Positions 6,550 to 15,256 are shown, numbered from the stretch's first letter. The stretch is DNA of 31,073 nucleotides from JAIPEL01 sp050115795 (GCA_050115795.1 JASFPT010000014.1:1-31073); one strand, 5' to 3'. The notes: generated by a model not told the origin, from the sequence alone. Numbers and translations: made by a program.

Positions 6550-7662
6550 TCACGCGCATTCTTCCATCCCCCTGGGCCGATGGCGCACGTGGCAGACTCC
6601 GGTGAGGGTGTTGACCGCGTGGGGAAAGTACCGCCGTTTGAACCAGAAGGCCACGTTGACCAGGGCGATGAGCACCGGCACTTCCACCAGGGGGCCGATC
6701 ACCGCGGCAAAGGCTTCTCCGGAGTTGATCCCGAACACGGCCACGGCCACGGCGATGGCCAACTCGAAGTTGTTGGACGCGGCGGTAAAGGACAAGGTCG
6801 TGGTCTGTTCGTAGGTTGCTCCGAATTTCATGGACATGAAGAACGTGATCAGAAACATGACCAGAAAATAGATGCACAGCGGGATGGCGATGCGCACCAC
6901 GTCCAGGGGCAGCTTGACGATGTACTCCCCCTTCAGCGAGAACATCACCACGATGGTGAACAACAGAGCGATCAGCGTGATGGGGCTGATTTTGGGTATG
7001 AAGCGCTCCCGGTACCAGTCTTCTCCCTTGGTCTTGAGCCCGACGATGCGGGTGATCAGGCCGGCAATGAAGGGGATGCCCAGGTAGATGAAGACGCTTT
7101 CTGCGATCTGGCCGATGGTCACGTCCACCGTGGCGCCTTCGATCCCGAACCATTCCGGCAGGATGGTGATGAAAAACCAGGCGTAGACCGAAAAGAACAG
7201 AACCTGGAAAATGGAATTGAATGCCACCAGGCCCGCGCAGTACTCGGCGTCGCCCTTGGCCAGGTCGTTCCACACCAGGACCATGGCGATGCAGCGGGCC
7301 AGGCCGATCATGATCAGCCCCACCATGTATTCGTGGTGACCGGAGAGAAAAGCGACGGCCAGCAGAAACATCAGAATCGGGCCGATGAGCCAGTTCTGGA
7401 CCAGGGACAGCGCCAGGATTTTCACGTCCCGAAAGACAAATCCCAGTTTCTCGTAGCGCACCTTGGCCAGCGGCGGATACATCATCAAGATCAGGCCCAC
7501 GGCGATGGGGATGTTGGTGGTACCCACCTGGAAGATATTGATGAAGTCCCGCACGCCGGGGTATAGATAACCGCCGAACACCCCTGCGGCCATGGCCAGA
7601 AAGATCCACAGCGTAAGAAAGCGGTCCAGAAAGCCCAGTTTTTTGATGGTGGAATCGGTCAT
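6550..7662 (-). CDS. acr3: Arsenite efflux permease Acr3
   Basis: This inner-membrane arsenite/antimonite exporter of the Acr3 family (BART superfamily) is driven by the proton motive force. About ten membrane segments are visible over 370 residues. Diagnostic stretches are NIPIAVGLILMMYPPLAKV, the segment with the essential cysteine GLARCIAMVLVWNDLAKGD, and TLSFTAASNNFELAIAVAVA in the second half. I start it at ATG 7662, with AGAGG about 8 nt upstream; an in-frame GTG at 7671 is the alternative. It lies 203 bp downstream of arsR on the same strand, with a palindromic AT-rich repeat between them, and is followed by the transglutaminase-fold gene. Confidence 0.95.
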   Translation of the reverse strand: MTDSTIKKLGFLDRFLTLWIFLAMAAGVFGGYLYPGVRDFINIFQVGTTNIPIAVGLILMMYPPLAKVRYEKLGFVFRDVKILALSLVQNWLIGPILMFLLAVAFLSGHHEYMVGLIMIGLARCIAMVLVWNDLAKGDAEYCAGLVAFNSIFQVLFFSVYAWFFITILPEWFGIEGATVDVTIGQIAESVFIYLGIPFIAGLITRIVGLKTKGEDWYRERFIPKISPITLIALLFTIVVMFSLKGEYIVKLPLDVVRIAIPLCIYFLVMFLITFFMSMKFGATYEQTTTLSFTAASNNFELAIAVAVAVFGINSGEAFAAVIGPLVEVPVLIALVNVAFWFKRRYFPHAVNTLTGVCHVRHRPRGMEECA

Positions 7663-7763
7663 CGGCGGCACCTCTTGCGTGCGGTATGGAAATTCGGTTC
7701 CTCAGGACCGGTCAACGGGCACCGGTTCTGCCACAGTGGATGAAAAATGAAAAATTCGAAGCA

Positions 7764-7830
7764 CGAAATCCGAAATTCGAAACAATTCCAAATGATCAAA
7801 ATGCGGATTTTGAATTTGTTTCGGATTTCG
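7764..7830. repeat. AT-rich palindromic intergenic repeat between arsR and acr3
   Basis: Perfect 12-bp arms (cgaaatccgaaa at 7764-7775, tttcggatttcg at 7819-7830) enclose further partly complementary AT-rich sequence (aattcgaaacaattcc against tttgaatttg). The block 7741-7836 is strikingly AT-rich compared with its neighbours. Similar strings rich in aaattcgaa and tttcgga are dispersed in many Desulfobacterota genomes; that is from memory, not tested here. It could form a long hairpin in the arsR-acr3 mRNA. Confidence 0.65.
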
Positions 7831-7865
7831 ACATGTACGTGTCCTCTGGGCCCCAATCCCTGCTG

Positions 7866-8222
7866 TTATATTCCGCATCTTCGGGCGGTGTCTTCCTGCA
7901 GGATTTCATCCAGCCTTGCCGCATCCTGCCGGATCTGTTGGGCTTCGGCGATCGATTGGGTCACCCAGTCCAGAGCGCTTTTCACGGCCTGGGATGCCTC
8001 GCCGGTATTCAACCGGTAATACATCCATCGCCCCTGTTTGCGACCGAGGATCAGCCGCGCATTGCGCAGGATGAAAAGGTGCTTGGATACCGTGGACGGC
8101 GCCAGTTGAAGCAGGTCGATCAGCTGGCATACACAGAGCTCATCCCGGCCATCCAAGGCCAGCAGGATGCGGATCCGGTTCTCGTCGGCCAGCGCCTTGG
8201 CGATGTTCATGAATTCAAACAT
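7866..8222 (-). CDS. arsR: ArsR-family metalloregulator (arsenite-responsive repressor)
   Basis: This small winged-helix repressor is expected to release the operon promoter when it binds arsenite or antimonite. The 118-residue protein shows the ArsR/SmtB fold: MNIAKALADENRIRILLAL, then the metal-site motif ELCVCQL with C30 and C32, then the recognition helix APSTVSKHLFILRNARLILG and the wing RKQGRWMYYRLN. The paired cysteines in ELCVCQL are the classic alpha-3 arsenite site; an extra C116 near the end might be a third ligand. It starts at ATG 8222 with GAGG close upstream, and heads acr3, the transglutaminase-fold gene and the cytochrome b gene. Confidence 0.94.
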   Translation of the reverse strand: MFEFMNIAKALADENRIRILLALDGRDELCVCQLIDLLQLAPSTVSKHLFILRNARLILGRKQGRWMYYRLNTGEASQAVKSALDWVTQSIAEAQQIRQDAARLDEILQEDTARRCGI

Positions 8223-8239
8223 AATGCCTCACATTTCGC

Positions 8240-8287
8240 CAATTAACGAATTATTGAGACGGTAAAACAAGTCGCTATCGTTGTCAA
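8240..8287 (-). promoter_or_regulatory. ars operon promoter and candidate ArsR operator
   Basis: On the minus strand a perfect -35 TTGACA (complement of 8282-8287) lies 17 bp from a -10 like TACCGT (complement of 8259-8264). Just downstream, an imperfect dyad, caattaacgaattattg (8240-8256), overlaps the expected transcription start, the usual place for an ArsR operator. The promoter match is good; the operator assignment is inference. Confidence 0.6.
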
Positions 8288-8664
8288 CGGCTCATCTGAG
8301 CGCATGAAAAAGCGTCTCGGCAGCAGAATTTCGGGGTCGCTTCGCCTTCCCGGAAAGTCGGGGCCGGGATGCTCTGCAACTGGATGCGGCATCGATTGAC
8401 TTGCAATTCATTGAAAGAAGATGCAGATTAGAAGTGTTCATCGCCCCGAATTTAGCCCTGCAAGTAATCGGTTCGCTCAACCCCCGCGACCCGGGTTCAA
8501 ATGGTTTTGCTCAACGGTTTTGATCGAACCATCGCCTTGAGGCGGCATGATCCTCATGAACGCGGGAGCCGGGGGCGGGCATCTTTTTCACGAAAACCCT
8601 ACGGACGGCCGGTGTGGCAGGACGTGCCGGAATGACGGCGGACATGCCTTGCAGCCGCTCCGCC
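8288..8664. other. Intergenic DNA between the ars promoter and the stress-protein gene
   Basis: About 375 bases have no convincing gene. A small stem (cgcc, ttga, ggcg) lies near 8533. I found no clear promoter for the stress-protein/Mrp operon, although a TTGACT at about 8396 could be a -35 without a good -10. Nothing else is supportable. Confidence 0.4.
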
Positions 8665-8680
8665 AGAGGAGAACCGCGTC

Positions 8681-9511
8681 ATGATCAAGCGTATACTCGT
8701 CGGCTTAGGCGGTACGCCCTTTACCGTGGCGGCCACCCAGTCCGCAACGGAGCTGGGCGAACGGCACAACGCGCAGACCACCGGCGTCACCGTTGTGGAC
8801 ACCAGCAAGCTGGCCAAGGTGGGCCCGGTGCCCGCGGGCGGTGCGGCCTACGCGCAGCGCATTCGGGAAAAAAAACGACAGCTCAGTCAGGAGGCGACGG
8901 AACAGGCGGTCGAGGCCTTCAAGAAGCAATGCGGCGATCACCACGTGCTCTGCCGTCGCATCGAATACGAAAAGCAGGACCCCTTTGCCGCCATGATCTC
9001 CGCGGCCCGCTACCATGACCTGACGATCTTCGGCCTGCGCAGCATCTTCGACTACGGGTTTACCTCCGACCCGAACAAGGCCATCATCAAGCTGGTCACC
9101 CAGGGGGTCCGTCCCATCCTGGCGGTGGCCGAATCCTACCGCCCCGTCAAGAAAGTGCTGATCGCCTACAGCGGTTCGATGGAATCGGCCAAGGCGATGC
9201 GCCACTTCCTTCACCTGAACCCGTGGCCCGGGGTGAAGCTTCACATCGTCCATTTCAAGGAGGGCGCAGAACGGGAGCCCTTTTTGCTCAACGACGCGGC
9301 CGATTTTTGCCAGGCGCACGGATTCGAGGTCCAAACCGACCTGGTGGAAGGCTATGCCCGCCAGGGCCTGCTCGCCTTCGCCCGCGAGACCGATTCGGAT
9401 CTGATCGTCATGGGAAACAGCGTGCAAACCGCGCTGCTGCGGCGCCTGTTGGGCGACACAGTGCTTGAGACCATCAAAAACGCAGACCGACCCCTGTTTT
9501 TGTCCCAGTGA
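8681..9511 (+). CDS. Universal stress protein, tandem UspA domains
   Basis: This cytoplasmic 276-residue protein has two UspA-like domains. Domain 1 (residues 1 to about 145) begins MIKRILVGLGGTPFT. Domain 2 (about 153-276) begins KKVLIAYSGSMESAKAM and ends SDLIVMGNSVQTALLRRLLGDTVLETIKNADRPLFL. The second domain has a G...G then G-D-T pattern close to the ATP-binding signature of UspA, while the first domain has lost most of it. The ribosome-binding site AGAGGAG is upstream of ATG 8681. The stop codon overlaps the GTG start of the Mrp antiporter gene in the string GTGA, so the two are translationally coupled. That suggests a role tied to the antiporter, perhaps nucleotide-dependent control, which is inference. 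Confidence 0.9.
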   Translation: MIKRILVGLGGTPFTVAATQSATELGERHNAQTTGVTVVDTSKLAKVGPVPAGGAAYAQRIREKKRQLSQEATEQAVEAFKKQCGDHHVLCRRIEYEKQDPFAAMISAARYHDLTIFGLRSIFDYGFTSDPNKAIIKLVTQGVRPILAVAESYRPVKKVLIAYSGSMESAKAMRHFLHLNPWPGVKLHIVHFKEGAEREPFLLNDAADFCQAHGFEVQTDLVEGYARQGLLAFARETDSDLIVMGNSVQTALLRRLLGDTVLETIKNADRPLFLSQ

Positions 9512-12204
9512 GCAAAGCGATGGCGAACCCGCACGGCAGCCATCAAAACGGTGGCGCGAGCAAAACCGGGCTTGTTTCCGCGGCCCTGCCCCTGCTGCTT
9601 TTTGCCGGATTGTGCACGGTTTGGCCGGCGGTGGTCCGCGGGGAGGTGTTCCAGGTCCAATGGCCCTGGATGCCGAGCATCGATTTGTACCTGCGGTTTC
9701 GCCTCGACGGGCTGAGTCTGCTGTTTTGCCTGATCGTCACCGGCGCCGGCTTTTTCGTATCGCTCTACGCCGCCAGCTACATGGCCGGCCACCCGCAGAC
9801 CGGCCGGTTCTTCTTCTTCCTTCACGCCTTTATGATCTCCATGCTGGGGGTCGTCACGGCAGACAACCTCCTGCTGCTGTTCGTCTTCTGGGAAGGCACC
9901 ACCGTGTTTTCCTACCTTCTGATCGGCTTCGACCACGAATCGGAGTCGGCACGCGACAATGCGCGCCAGGCGATGCTGGTCACCGGAGCCGGGGGGCTGG
10001 CGCTGCTGCTGGGCATTTTCCTGCTCAAGGCGGCCGGCGGGTCCTTCACCATCAGCCAATGGGTCGATGCCGGCGACCAGATCCGGGGCCACAGCCTGTA
10101 CCCGTACATCTTCCTGGCGGTCTTTCTGGCCGCGGCAACCAAATCGGCCCAGTTTCCCTTTCATTTCTGGCTGCCCAACGCCATGAGCGCCCCCACCCCC
10201 ATCAGCGCGTTTCTGCATGCCGCCACGATGGTAAAGGCGGGCATCTACCTGTTGATGCGATTTCATCCGCTGCTGGGCGGCACCCCGATCTGGATGGGCA
10301 CCCTGGTGGTGGTCGGCGGCGTCACCGCCCTGTGGGGGGCGGTCCAGGCGCTCGCCCCGTGCGACATGAAGCGGGTCCTTGCCTACACCACCATCATGGC
10401 GCTGGGGGTGCTGACCATGTTTCTGGGGGGGCGCACCACGCCGGCGCTGACCGCCGCCGCTACTTTTCTGCTGGTCCACGCCCTGTACAAGGCCTCGTTG
10501 TTCCTGGCCACGGGCAGCATCGACCACCAGGCCGGCACCCGCCAGCTCGACCGGCTGGGCGGCCTCTGGCGGGCGATGCCGCTGACCGCCATTGCCGTGG
10601 CCGCCGCCGCCATGTCCATGGCCGGATTTCCGCTCTTTTTCGGTTTCATCGGCAAGGAGATCATGTACAAGGGGGCGCTCACCGAAGACATGTTCCCCAT
10701 GTTCGCCACGGCGGCCGCCCTGCTTTCCAATTCGCTGATGACCGCGGTCGCCGGCATCGTCTTTCTGGGTCCCTTTTTCGGCAGGCGGCCCGATGAACTG
10801 GGCAAGGTCACCGAGGCCCCCTGGACCATGCGGCTGGGACCGGCCGTCATGGGCATTCTGGGGATCGTGTTCGGCATCATCCCCTGGTGGGTGGCGGCCA
10901 ACCTGATCGAACCTGCGGTGCGGTCCTTTGACCCGACAACGGAGAGAATCACCCTTTCCCTGTATCACGGCATCAACACCCCGCTGCTGCTGAGCATCGT
11001 CACCCTGACGCTCGGCGCACTGGTCTATCGGTCTCGCAGCATCGCCCGCAGGGTCACGGCCGCGGCTGCAGATCGGCTCCCGGTCACGACCCAGCGCCTC
11101 TACCAGGGCGGCCTCGATCTTTTTTTGAACGGCGCTGCCGCTGCGACAAAGGCGTTGCAAAACGGATCGCTGCACACCTATCTGTCGATCATTTTCCTCG
11201 TCACGATCGCTGCGATCGGCTGGCCCTGGATCGGCCATGTCCTGGATGCCCTTCGACTCCCTGGAGGGGGGGGGCCCATCGAGGCCGTTTTCCTCGTCGG
11301 GCTGATTGCCCTGGCGACGGTGGTGGTGGTCACCGCCAAGAACCGATTGGCGGCCATCGGCGGGCTGGGAGGCGTGGGCGGCGGGGTTGCACTGACCTTT
11401 CTGGTGTTCGGAGCGCCCGACATCGCCCTGACGCAGCTGATGGTGGAGACCCTCACCGTGATCATCGTTTCCCTGGTGCTGCTGCGGCTGCCGCCCCTGA
11501 GAGAGAGCAAAACGCGAAGTGCTGGGCGCCGGGCCGTGGATGCCGGCCTTTCGCTGGCTGCAGGAATGCTGATCGCCTCTTTGCTGATGGGCGTCGATCA
11601 GGGTCCCCTGGACCGCAGCCTGACCCAATTTTTCGAAAACAACAGCTATGTGGCGGCCCACGGACGCAATGTCGTCAATGTCATTCTGGTCGATTTCAGG
11701 AGTCTGGACACCCTCGGCGAGATCACCGTGGTGGTGCTGGCCGCCCTGGCGGGGGTGGCCCTGATTCGCAGGCCCGGGGCAGGGGGTAAAGAAAACGACC
11801 AGATCCGGTCGGTCATCCTGCAGACGGCGACGCGCCTGATGGTCGGGATCATCCTGGTCTTTGCAGCATACCTGCTGCTGCGCGGCCACCACGAACCGGG
11901 CGGGGGGTTTGCCGGCGCCCTGGTGGCGGGAACGGCGTTCGCCCTGTTCGGCATTGCAGAGGGGCCGGTGAAAGTGCGCCGTGCCGTCCGCCTGCGGCCC
12001 GCCGTCATCGCCATGGCGGGACTGGCCACGGCAGCGGTCGCAGGGCTGGCCGGACTGTTCTCCGGGGCTCCTTTTCTGACCGGAATCTGGTGGAACATCA
12101 CCTCGCACATTGCGGTGGGCACGCCGATCCTCTTCGATATCGGCGTCTTCATGGCGGTGCTGGGCGCCATCCTGGCCGTGCTGCTGGCCCTGGAGGAGAA
12201 CTGA
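9508..12204 (+). CDS. mrpA: Mrp antiporter subunit A fused to subunit B
   Basis: This is the largest subunit of a multisubunit Na+(K+)/H+ antiporter (Mrp, also Mnh or Sha) in the inner membrane. Residues about 50-420 are the NuoL-like proton-channel domain, with the key glutamate E129 (LLLLFVFWEGTTVFSYLLIGF) and lysine K212 (ATKSAQFPFHFWLP). Residues about 590-665 are the MrpA C-terminal domain (FGAPDIALTQLMVETLTVII). Residues about 765-898 are a full MrpB/MnhB domain (LLLRGHHEPGGGFAGALVAG), a separate gene in Bacillus-type operons. The 898-residue fusion is typical of group-2 Mrp operons. The start is GTG 9508, coupled to the stress-protein stop; ATG 9520 is an alternative. The large minus-strand frame across this gene is a GC-bias shadow. 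Confidence 0.95.
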   Translation: MSKAMANPHGSHQNGGASKTGLVSAALPLLLFAGLCTVWPAVVRGEVFQVQWPWMPSIDLYLRFRLDGLSLLFCLIVTGAGFFVSLYAASYMAGHPQTGRFFFFLHAFMISMLGVVTADNLLLLFVFWEGTTVFSYLLIGFDHESESARDNARQAMLVTGAGGLALLLGIFLLKAAGGSFTISQWVDAGDQIRGHSLYPYIFLAVFLAAATKSAQFPFHFWLPNAMSAPTPISAFLHAATMVKAGIYLLMRFHPLLGGTPIWMGTLVVVGGVTALWGAVQALAPCDMKRVLAYTTIMALGVLTMFLGGRTTPALTAAATFLLVHALYKASLFLATGSIDHQAGTRQLDRLGGLWRAMPLTAIAVAAAAMSMAGFPLFFGFIGKEIMYKGALTEDMFPMFATAAALLSNSLMTAVAGIVFLGPFFGRRPDELGKVTEAPWTMRLGPAVMGILGIVFGIIPWWVAANLIEPAVRSFDPTTERITLSLYHGINTPLLLSIVTLTLGALVYRSRSIARRVTAAAADRLPVTTQRLYQGGLDLFLNGAAAATKALQNGSLHTYLSIIFLVTIAAIGWPWIGHVLDALRLPGGGGPIEAVFLVGLIALATVVVVTAKNRLAAIGGLGGVGGGVALTFLVFGAPDIALTQLMVETLTVIIVSLVLLRLPPLRESKTRSAGRRAVDAGLSLAAGMLIASLLMGVDQGPLDRSLTQFFENNSYVAAHGRNVVNVILVDFRSLDTLGEITVVVLAALAGVALIRRPGAGGKENDQIRSVILQTATRLMVGIILVFAAYLLLRGHHEPGGGFAGALVAGTAFALFGIAEGPVKVRRAVRLRPAVIAMAGLATAAVAGLAGLFSGAPFLTGIWWNITSHIAVGTPILFDIGVFMAVLGAILAVLLALEEN

Positions 12205-12206
12205 AG

Positions 12207-12614
12207 ATGGAAGCGCTGTTTGCCTGCCTGGTCGGTCTGCTGTTTGCGGCCGCCCTCTATCTGATGCTCTCGGGGGTGCTGGTCCGGTTCGTTTTCGGCC
12301 TTGCGCTGATCGGCAACGCCGTCAACCTGCTGATTTTTACCGCGGGGCGGCTGGAGAACATCCACCCGCCGTTGATCGCCGAGGGCCAACGCCACCTGAC
12401 CGCCCCGGCATCCAATGCGCTTCCGCAGGCGCTGATTCTGACCGCCATCGTCATCGGCTTTGCCATGGTCACCTTTTTGCTGGTCCTGCTCAACCGGACC
12501 TATTCGCAAACCGGCACCCTGGATGCCGGCGATCCGCTTTTTTTGGATGAACCCGCTGCGGAAAACCCCCGATCGGATTCCGAAGACCGAACGGGTGAAA
12601 GCGACCCGTCATGA
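12207..12614 (+). CDS. mrpC: Mrp antiporter subunit C
   Basis: This NuoK-like three-span membrane subunit is 135 residues long. The first segments are ALFACLVGLLFAAALYLMLSG and FVFGLALIGNAVNLLIFTAG. The family's conserved block PASNALPQALILTAIVIGFAMVTFLLVLL follows. The C-terminal 35 residues are a polar acidic tail. The ATG at 12207 is 8 nt behind GGAGGAG and only 2 bp after the mrpA stop. Its own stop overlaps the mrpD start as ATGA. Confidence 0.95.
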   Translation: MEALFACLVGLLFAAALYLMLSGVLVRFVFGLALIGNAVNLLIFTAGRLENIHPPLIAEGQRHLTAPASNALPQALILTAIVIGFAMVTFLLVLLNRTYSQTGTLDAGDPLFLDEPAAENPRSDSEDRTGESDPS

Positions 12615-14110
12615 ACAGTTTGCCGGTGTTGCCGATTCTGCTGCCCATGGCTACGGCCATTCTCTCGGTGTTGACCCGGGACAACGAGCGGCGGGCCCAT
12701 GCGCTGGCAACCGTCGGCGCCGCGGCGCACCTTATTGCCGCCGTCGTGCTGATGGCCGCCGTGCTGCGCCAGGGGGTCCTGGTTGCATGGATCGGCAACT
12801 GGCGGGCGCCGTTCGGCATCTGCCTGGCGGTCGACTATCTGAGCGCCGTCATGGTGGTCATCACCGCCGTGATTCACACGGCCGTCACCGTCTACGCCCG
12901 CCGGGACATCGACGCCCAGCAGGTGAGCCTCGGTTTCTATTGCTTCATGCAGCTGCTGACCGGCGCCGTCTGCGGTGCGTTTCTCACCGGAGACCTGTTC
13001 AACCTGTACGTATGGTTCGAGGTCATGCTGATGGCCTCCTTCGGACTGCTGGTCATGGGCCGGGGCCCGCGCCTGCTGCCTTCAGCGGTCAAGTATGTCA
13101 CCATCAACCTGATCTCGACCCTCTTTTTCATCACCGCCATCGGGCTGATCTACGGGCTGACCGGTACCCTGAACATGGCCGATCTGCACGCCAAGGCCGC
13201 CGGTGTGCAGAACACCGCCCTGCTGACGGCAACCGCCATGCTGCTGATGACCGCGTTCGGCATCAAGGCGGCGCTGTTTCCCTTGTTTTTCTGGCTGCCG
13301 GCGGCCTATCCCACCCTGCCGGTATCGGTCTCGGCTTTTTTTGCCGGCATGCTGAGCAAGGTGGGCGTCTATGCCATGATCCGCATGTTCACGCTGGTCT
13401 TCACCCACGACACGGGCGTCACCCACAGCGCCCTTCTGGTCGTAGCCGCCCTGACCATGCTCTTCGGCGTGGTGGGGGCGGCGTCGCAGATGGAAATGCG
13501 CCGCATCCTGTCGTTTCACATCATCAGCCAGGTCGGGTACATGGTGCTGGGGCTTGCGATGTTCACGCCGCTCGCCCTGGCCGGGGCCATCGTCTACCTG
13601 GTGCACCACATCATCGTCAAAGCCAACCTGTTTCTGGTCAGCGGACTCGTCCGCGAGACGGGCGGCGGCTTTCACCTGAAACGCGTCGGCGGTCTTTACA
13701 AGTCGCAGGGGCTGGTGGCGATCGGGTTCATCATCCCGGCCTTTGCACTGGCCGGATTTCCACCCCTGTCCGGGTTCTGGGCCAAGTTGCTGATCATCAA
13801 GGCCGGGATCGACAGCCAGTATTATGCCCTGGCTGTTTTGGCCGCGCTGGTGGGATTGCTGACCGTCTTTTCGATGATCAAGATCTGGTCCGAGGTGTTC
13901 TGGAAGCCTGCGCCGGTAAAGGAGGGCCATTTGCCGGCGGGGCGATCCCGGCCGTCGGCGTGGATGCTGGGGCCGGTGCTGGCGCTGGCCTTGATCACCG
14001 TGCTGCTGGGGATTTTCATGGAGCCTGTCATCCGTTTTGCCGTCATCGCCGCCGGACAGCTCCTGGACCCCGGACCCTATATCAGCGCAGTGCTGGGAGG
14101 CGCCGGATGA
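12611..14110 (+). CDS. mrpD: Mrp antiporter subunit D
   Basis: This NuoM/NuoN-like proton-translocating subunit is 499 residues long with about 14 membrane segments. The residues known to be essential in Bacillus MrpD fall at the same positions: E137 in YVWFEVMLMASF and K219 in FGIKAALFPLFFWLP. The motifs FFAGMLSKVGVYAMIRMF and FPPLSGFWAKLLIIKAG are also present. It starts inside the mrpC stop and ends inside the mrpE start (both ATGA), so translation is coupled along the operon. Confidence 0.96.
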   Translation: MNSLPVLPILLPMATAILSVLTRDNERRAHALATVGAAAHLIAAVVLMAAVLRQGVLVAWIGNWRAPFGICLAVDYLSAVMVVITAVIHTAVTVYARRDIDAQQVSLGFYCFMQLLTGAVCGAFLTGDLFNLYVWFEVMLMASFGLLVMGRGPRLLPSAVKYVTINLISTLFFITAIGLIYGLTGTLNMADLHAKAAGVQNTALLTATAMLLMTAFGIKAALFPLFFWLPAAYPTLPVSVSAFFAGMLSKVGVYAMIRMFTLVFTHDTGVTHSALLVVAALTMLFGVVGAASQMEMRRILSFHIISQVGYMVLGLAMFTPLALAGAIVYLVHHIIVKANLFLVSGLVRETGGGFHLKRVGGLYKSQGLVAIGFIIPAFALAGFPPLSGFWAKLLIIKAGIDSQYYALAVLAALVGLLTVFSMIKIWSEVFWKPAPVKEGHLPAGRSRPSAWMLGPVLALALITVLLGIFMEPVIRFAVIAAGQLLDPGPYISAVLGGAG

Positions 14111-14583
14111 GCCTGTTCATCCTCAACGTGGTTTTTGCCGTCGTGTTTACCGCCCTTCTGGGCAGCGGCCGGATCAGCATCTTTTTGCTGGGTTTCGGCC
14201 TGGGCTACGGGGCCCTGTGGCTGTCCAAACCCCTCTACCCGGACACCCGCTATTTCACCAAGCTGGCCAAGACCATCAACCTGGCCGCATTCTTCCTCAA
14301 AGAACTGCTGGTGTCCAACCTGCGCGTATTGTGGGACGTCATCACCCCAGGGCACATCAACCGGCCCGGCATCATCGGGGTGCCGCTGTCGGCCAGCACG
14401 AACCTGGAGATATTCATCCTGGCGAATCTGATTTCGCTCACCCCCGGCACCCTGAGTATCGACCTGTCCGAGGACCGCAAAACCCTTTACGTTCACGTCA
14501 TGTTTCTAGACGACGTTCAATCCACCCGGGACGAAATCAAAAACGGTCTGGAACGGCGCATTCTGGAGGTTACGCGAAGATGA
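14107..14583 (+). CDS. mrpE: Mrp antiporter subunit E
   Basis: This 158-residue membrane subunit is needed for assembly of the Mrp complex. Two N-terminal hydrophobic segments are followed by the family core: FFLKELLVSNLRVLWDVITP and then NLEIFILANLISLTPGTLSIDL, with the conserved proline P113. A soluble C-terminal part follows (KTLYVHVMFLDDVQS, residues about 125-158). It overlaps both neighbours by 4 bp. Confidence 0.95.
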   Translation: MSLFILNVVFAVVFTALLGSGRISIFLLGFGLGYGALWLSKPLYPDTRYFTKLAKTINLAAFFLKELLVSNLRVLWDVITPGHINRPGIIGVPLSASTNLEIFILANLISLTPGTLSIDLSEDRKTLYVHVMFLDDVQSTRDEIKNGLERRILEVTRR

Positions 14584-14900
14584 CACCGGAAACCGAATTC
14601 ATCGCCTTTTGCGGGCAAATTTCCGTCGCCCTGCTGTCGGCGGCGTTGGCGCTGGTGCTCTGGCGCCTGGCCAGGGGCCCCACGGCAGCCGACCGGGTCA
14701 TTGCCATGGACCTGATGTCCATGCTGGTGATCGCGTTTCTGGTGACAGCCTCGATCATCGCCCCCGAGACCAGCTATCTGGACGTTGCCATCGCCTATGC
14801 CTGCATCGCCTTTCTGGGCGCCATTGCCCTGGCCCGGTTCATTTCCAGGGCCACGCGCGGCCAGTCCGACCGGTGCAAAGCGGAGGTGTCCGATGATTGA
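14580..14900 (+). CDS. mrpF: Mrp antiporter subunit F
   Basis: This small three-span subunit has 106 residues. The conserved block RLARGPTAADRVIAMDLMSM contains D38 and D44, one of which corresponds to the functionally important aspartate of the family, followed by YLDVAIAYACIAFLGAIALARF. It starts in the mrpE stop as ATGA and overlaps mrpG by 8 bp. Confidence 0.95.
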   Translation: MTPETEFIAFCGQISVALLSAALALVLWRLARGPTAADRVIAMDLMSMLVIAFLVTASIIAPETSYLDVAIAYACIAFLGAIALARFISRATRGQSDRCKAEVSDD

Positions 14901-15219
14901 TTATCTGGCCGGTGCATTGATGGTGATCGGCAGCGTGTTCTGCCTCGTGGCCGCCGTGGGCGTCTTGCGGCTTCCCGACGCCCTTACCCGCATGCACGCC
15001 GCCACCAAGGCCGGAACCCTCGGCGCCGGTCTGCTGCTTCTGGCAGAGGCCGTGTTCTACCACCAGCTGGGCATTTCGCTCAGGGCGCTCATGGTCATTG
15101 TCCTGCTGCTGCTCACCGCCCCCGTCGCCGCCCACCTGGTGGGCCGCACCTCCTACCGAAGCGGCGTAAGCCTGTCCGAACGCACCTGGATCGACGAGCT
15201 TAAGGATTACTGCAAATGA
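14893..15219 (+). CDS. mrpG: Mrp antiporter subunit G
   Basis: This last subunit of the Mrp complex has 108 residues and three membrane segments. The conserved stretch VAAVGVLRLPDALTRMHAAT, followed by KAGTLGAGLLLL, is clear. GGAGG (14882-14886) lies within the end of mrpF, upstream of ATG 14893. The soluble tail ends WIDELKDYCK. With it the operon mrpAB-C-D-E-F-G is complete. I see no good terminator before the convergent gene at 15257. Confidence 0.95.
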   Translation: MIDYLAGALMVIGSVFCLVAAVGVLRLPDALTRMHAATKAGTLGAGLLLLAEAVFYHQLGISLRALMVIVLLLLTAPVAAHLVGRTSYRSGVSLSERTWIDELKDYCK

Positions 15220-15256
15220 GCGTGAAAGGCAGCGGTCTTTTCAAAAATACGCCGAT

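Noticed and set aside
6478..7566. Plus-strand open frame of 362 codons opposite acr3
   Set aside because: It is antisense to acr3 and its H/D/Q/G-rich composition is unlike any protein family.
9352..12108. Minus-strand open frame of 918 codons opposite the Mrp antiporter gene
   Set aside because: It is the shadow of mrpA in GC-rich DNA. Its composition is extreme (many Q, G, R, H, D), with no domain and no ribosome-binding site.
9508..15219. Respiratory complex I or a membrane-bound hydrogenase cluster
   Set aside because: The NuoL-, NuoM- and NuoK-like genes come with MrpE, F and G subunits and with no hydrophilic Nuo or hydrogenase subunits, so this is a cation/proton antiporter.
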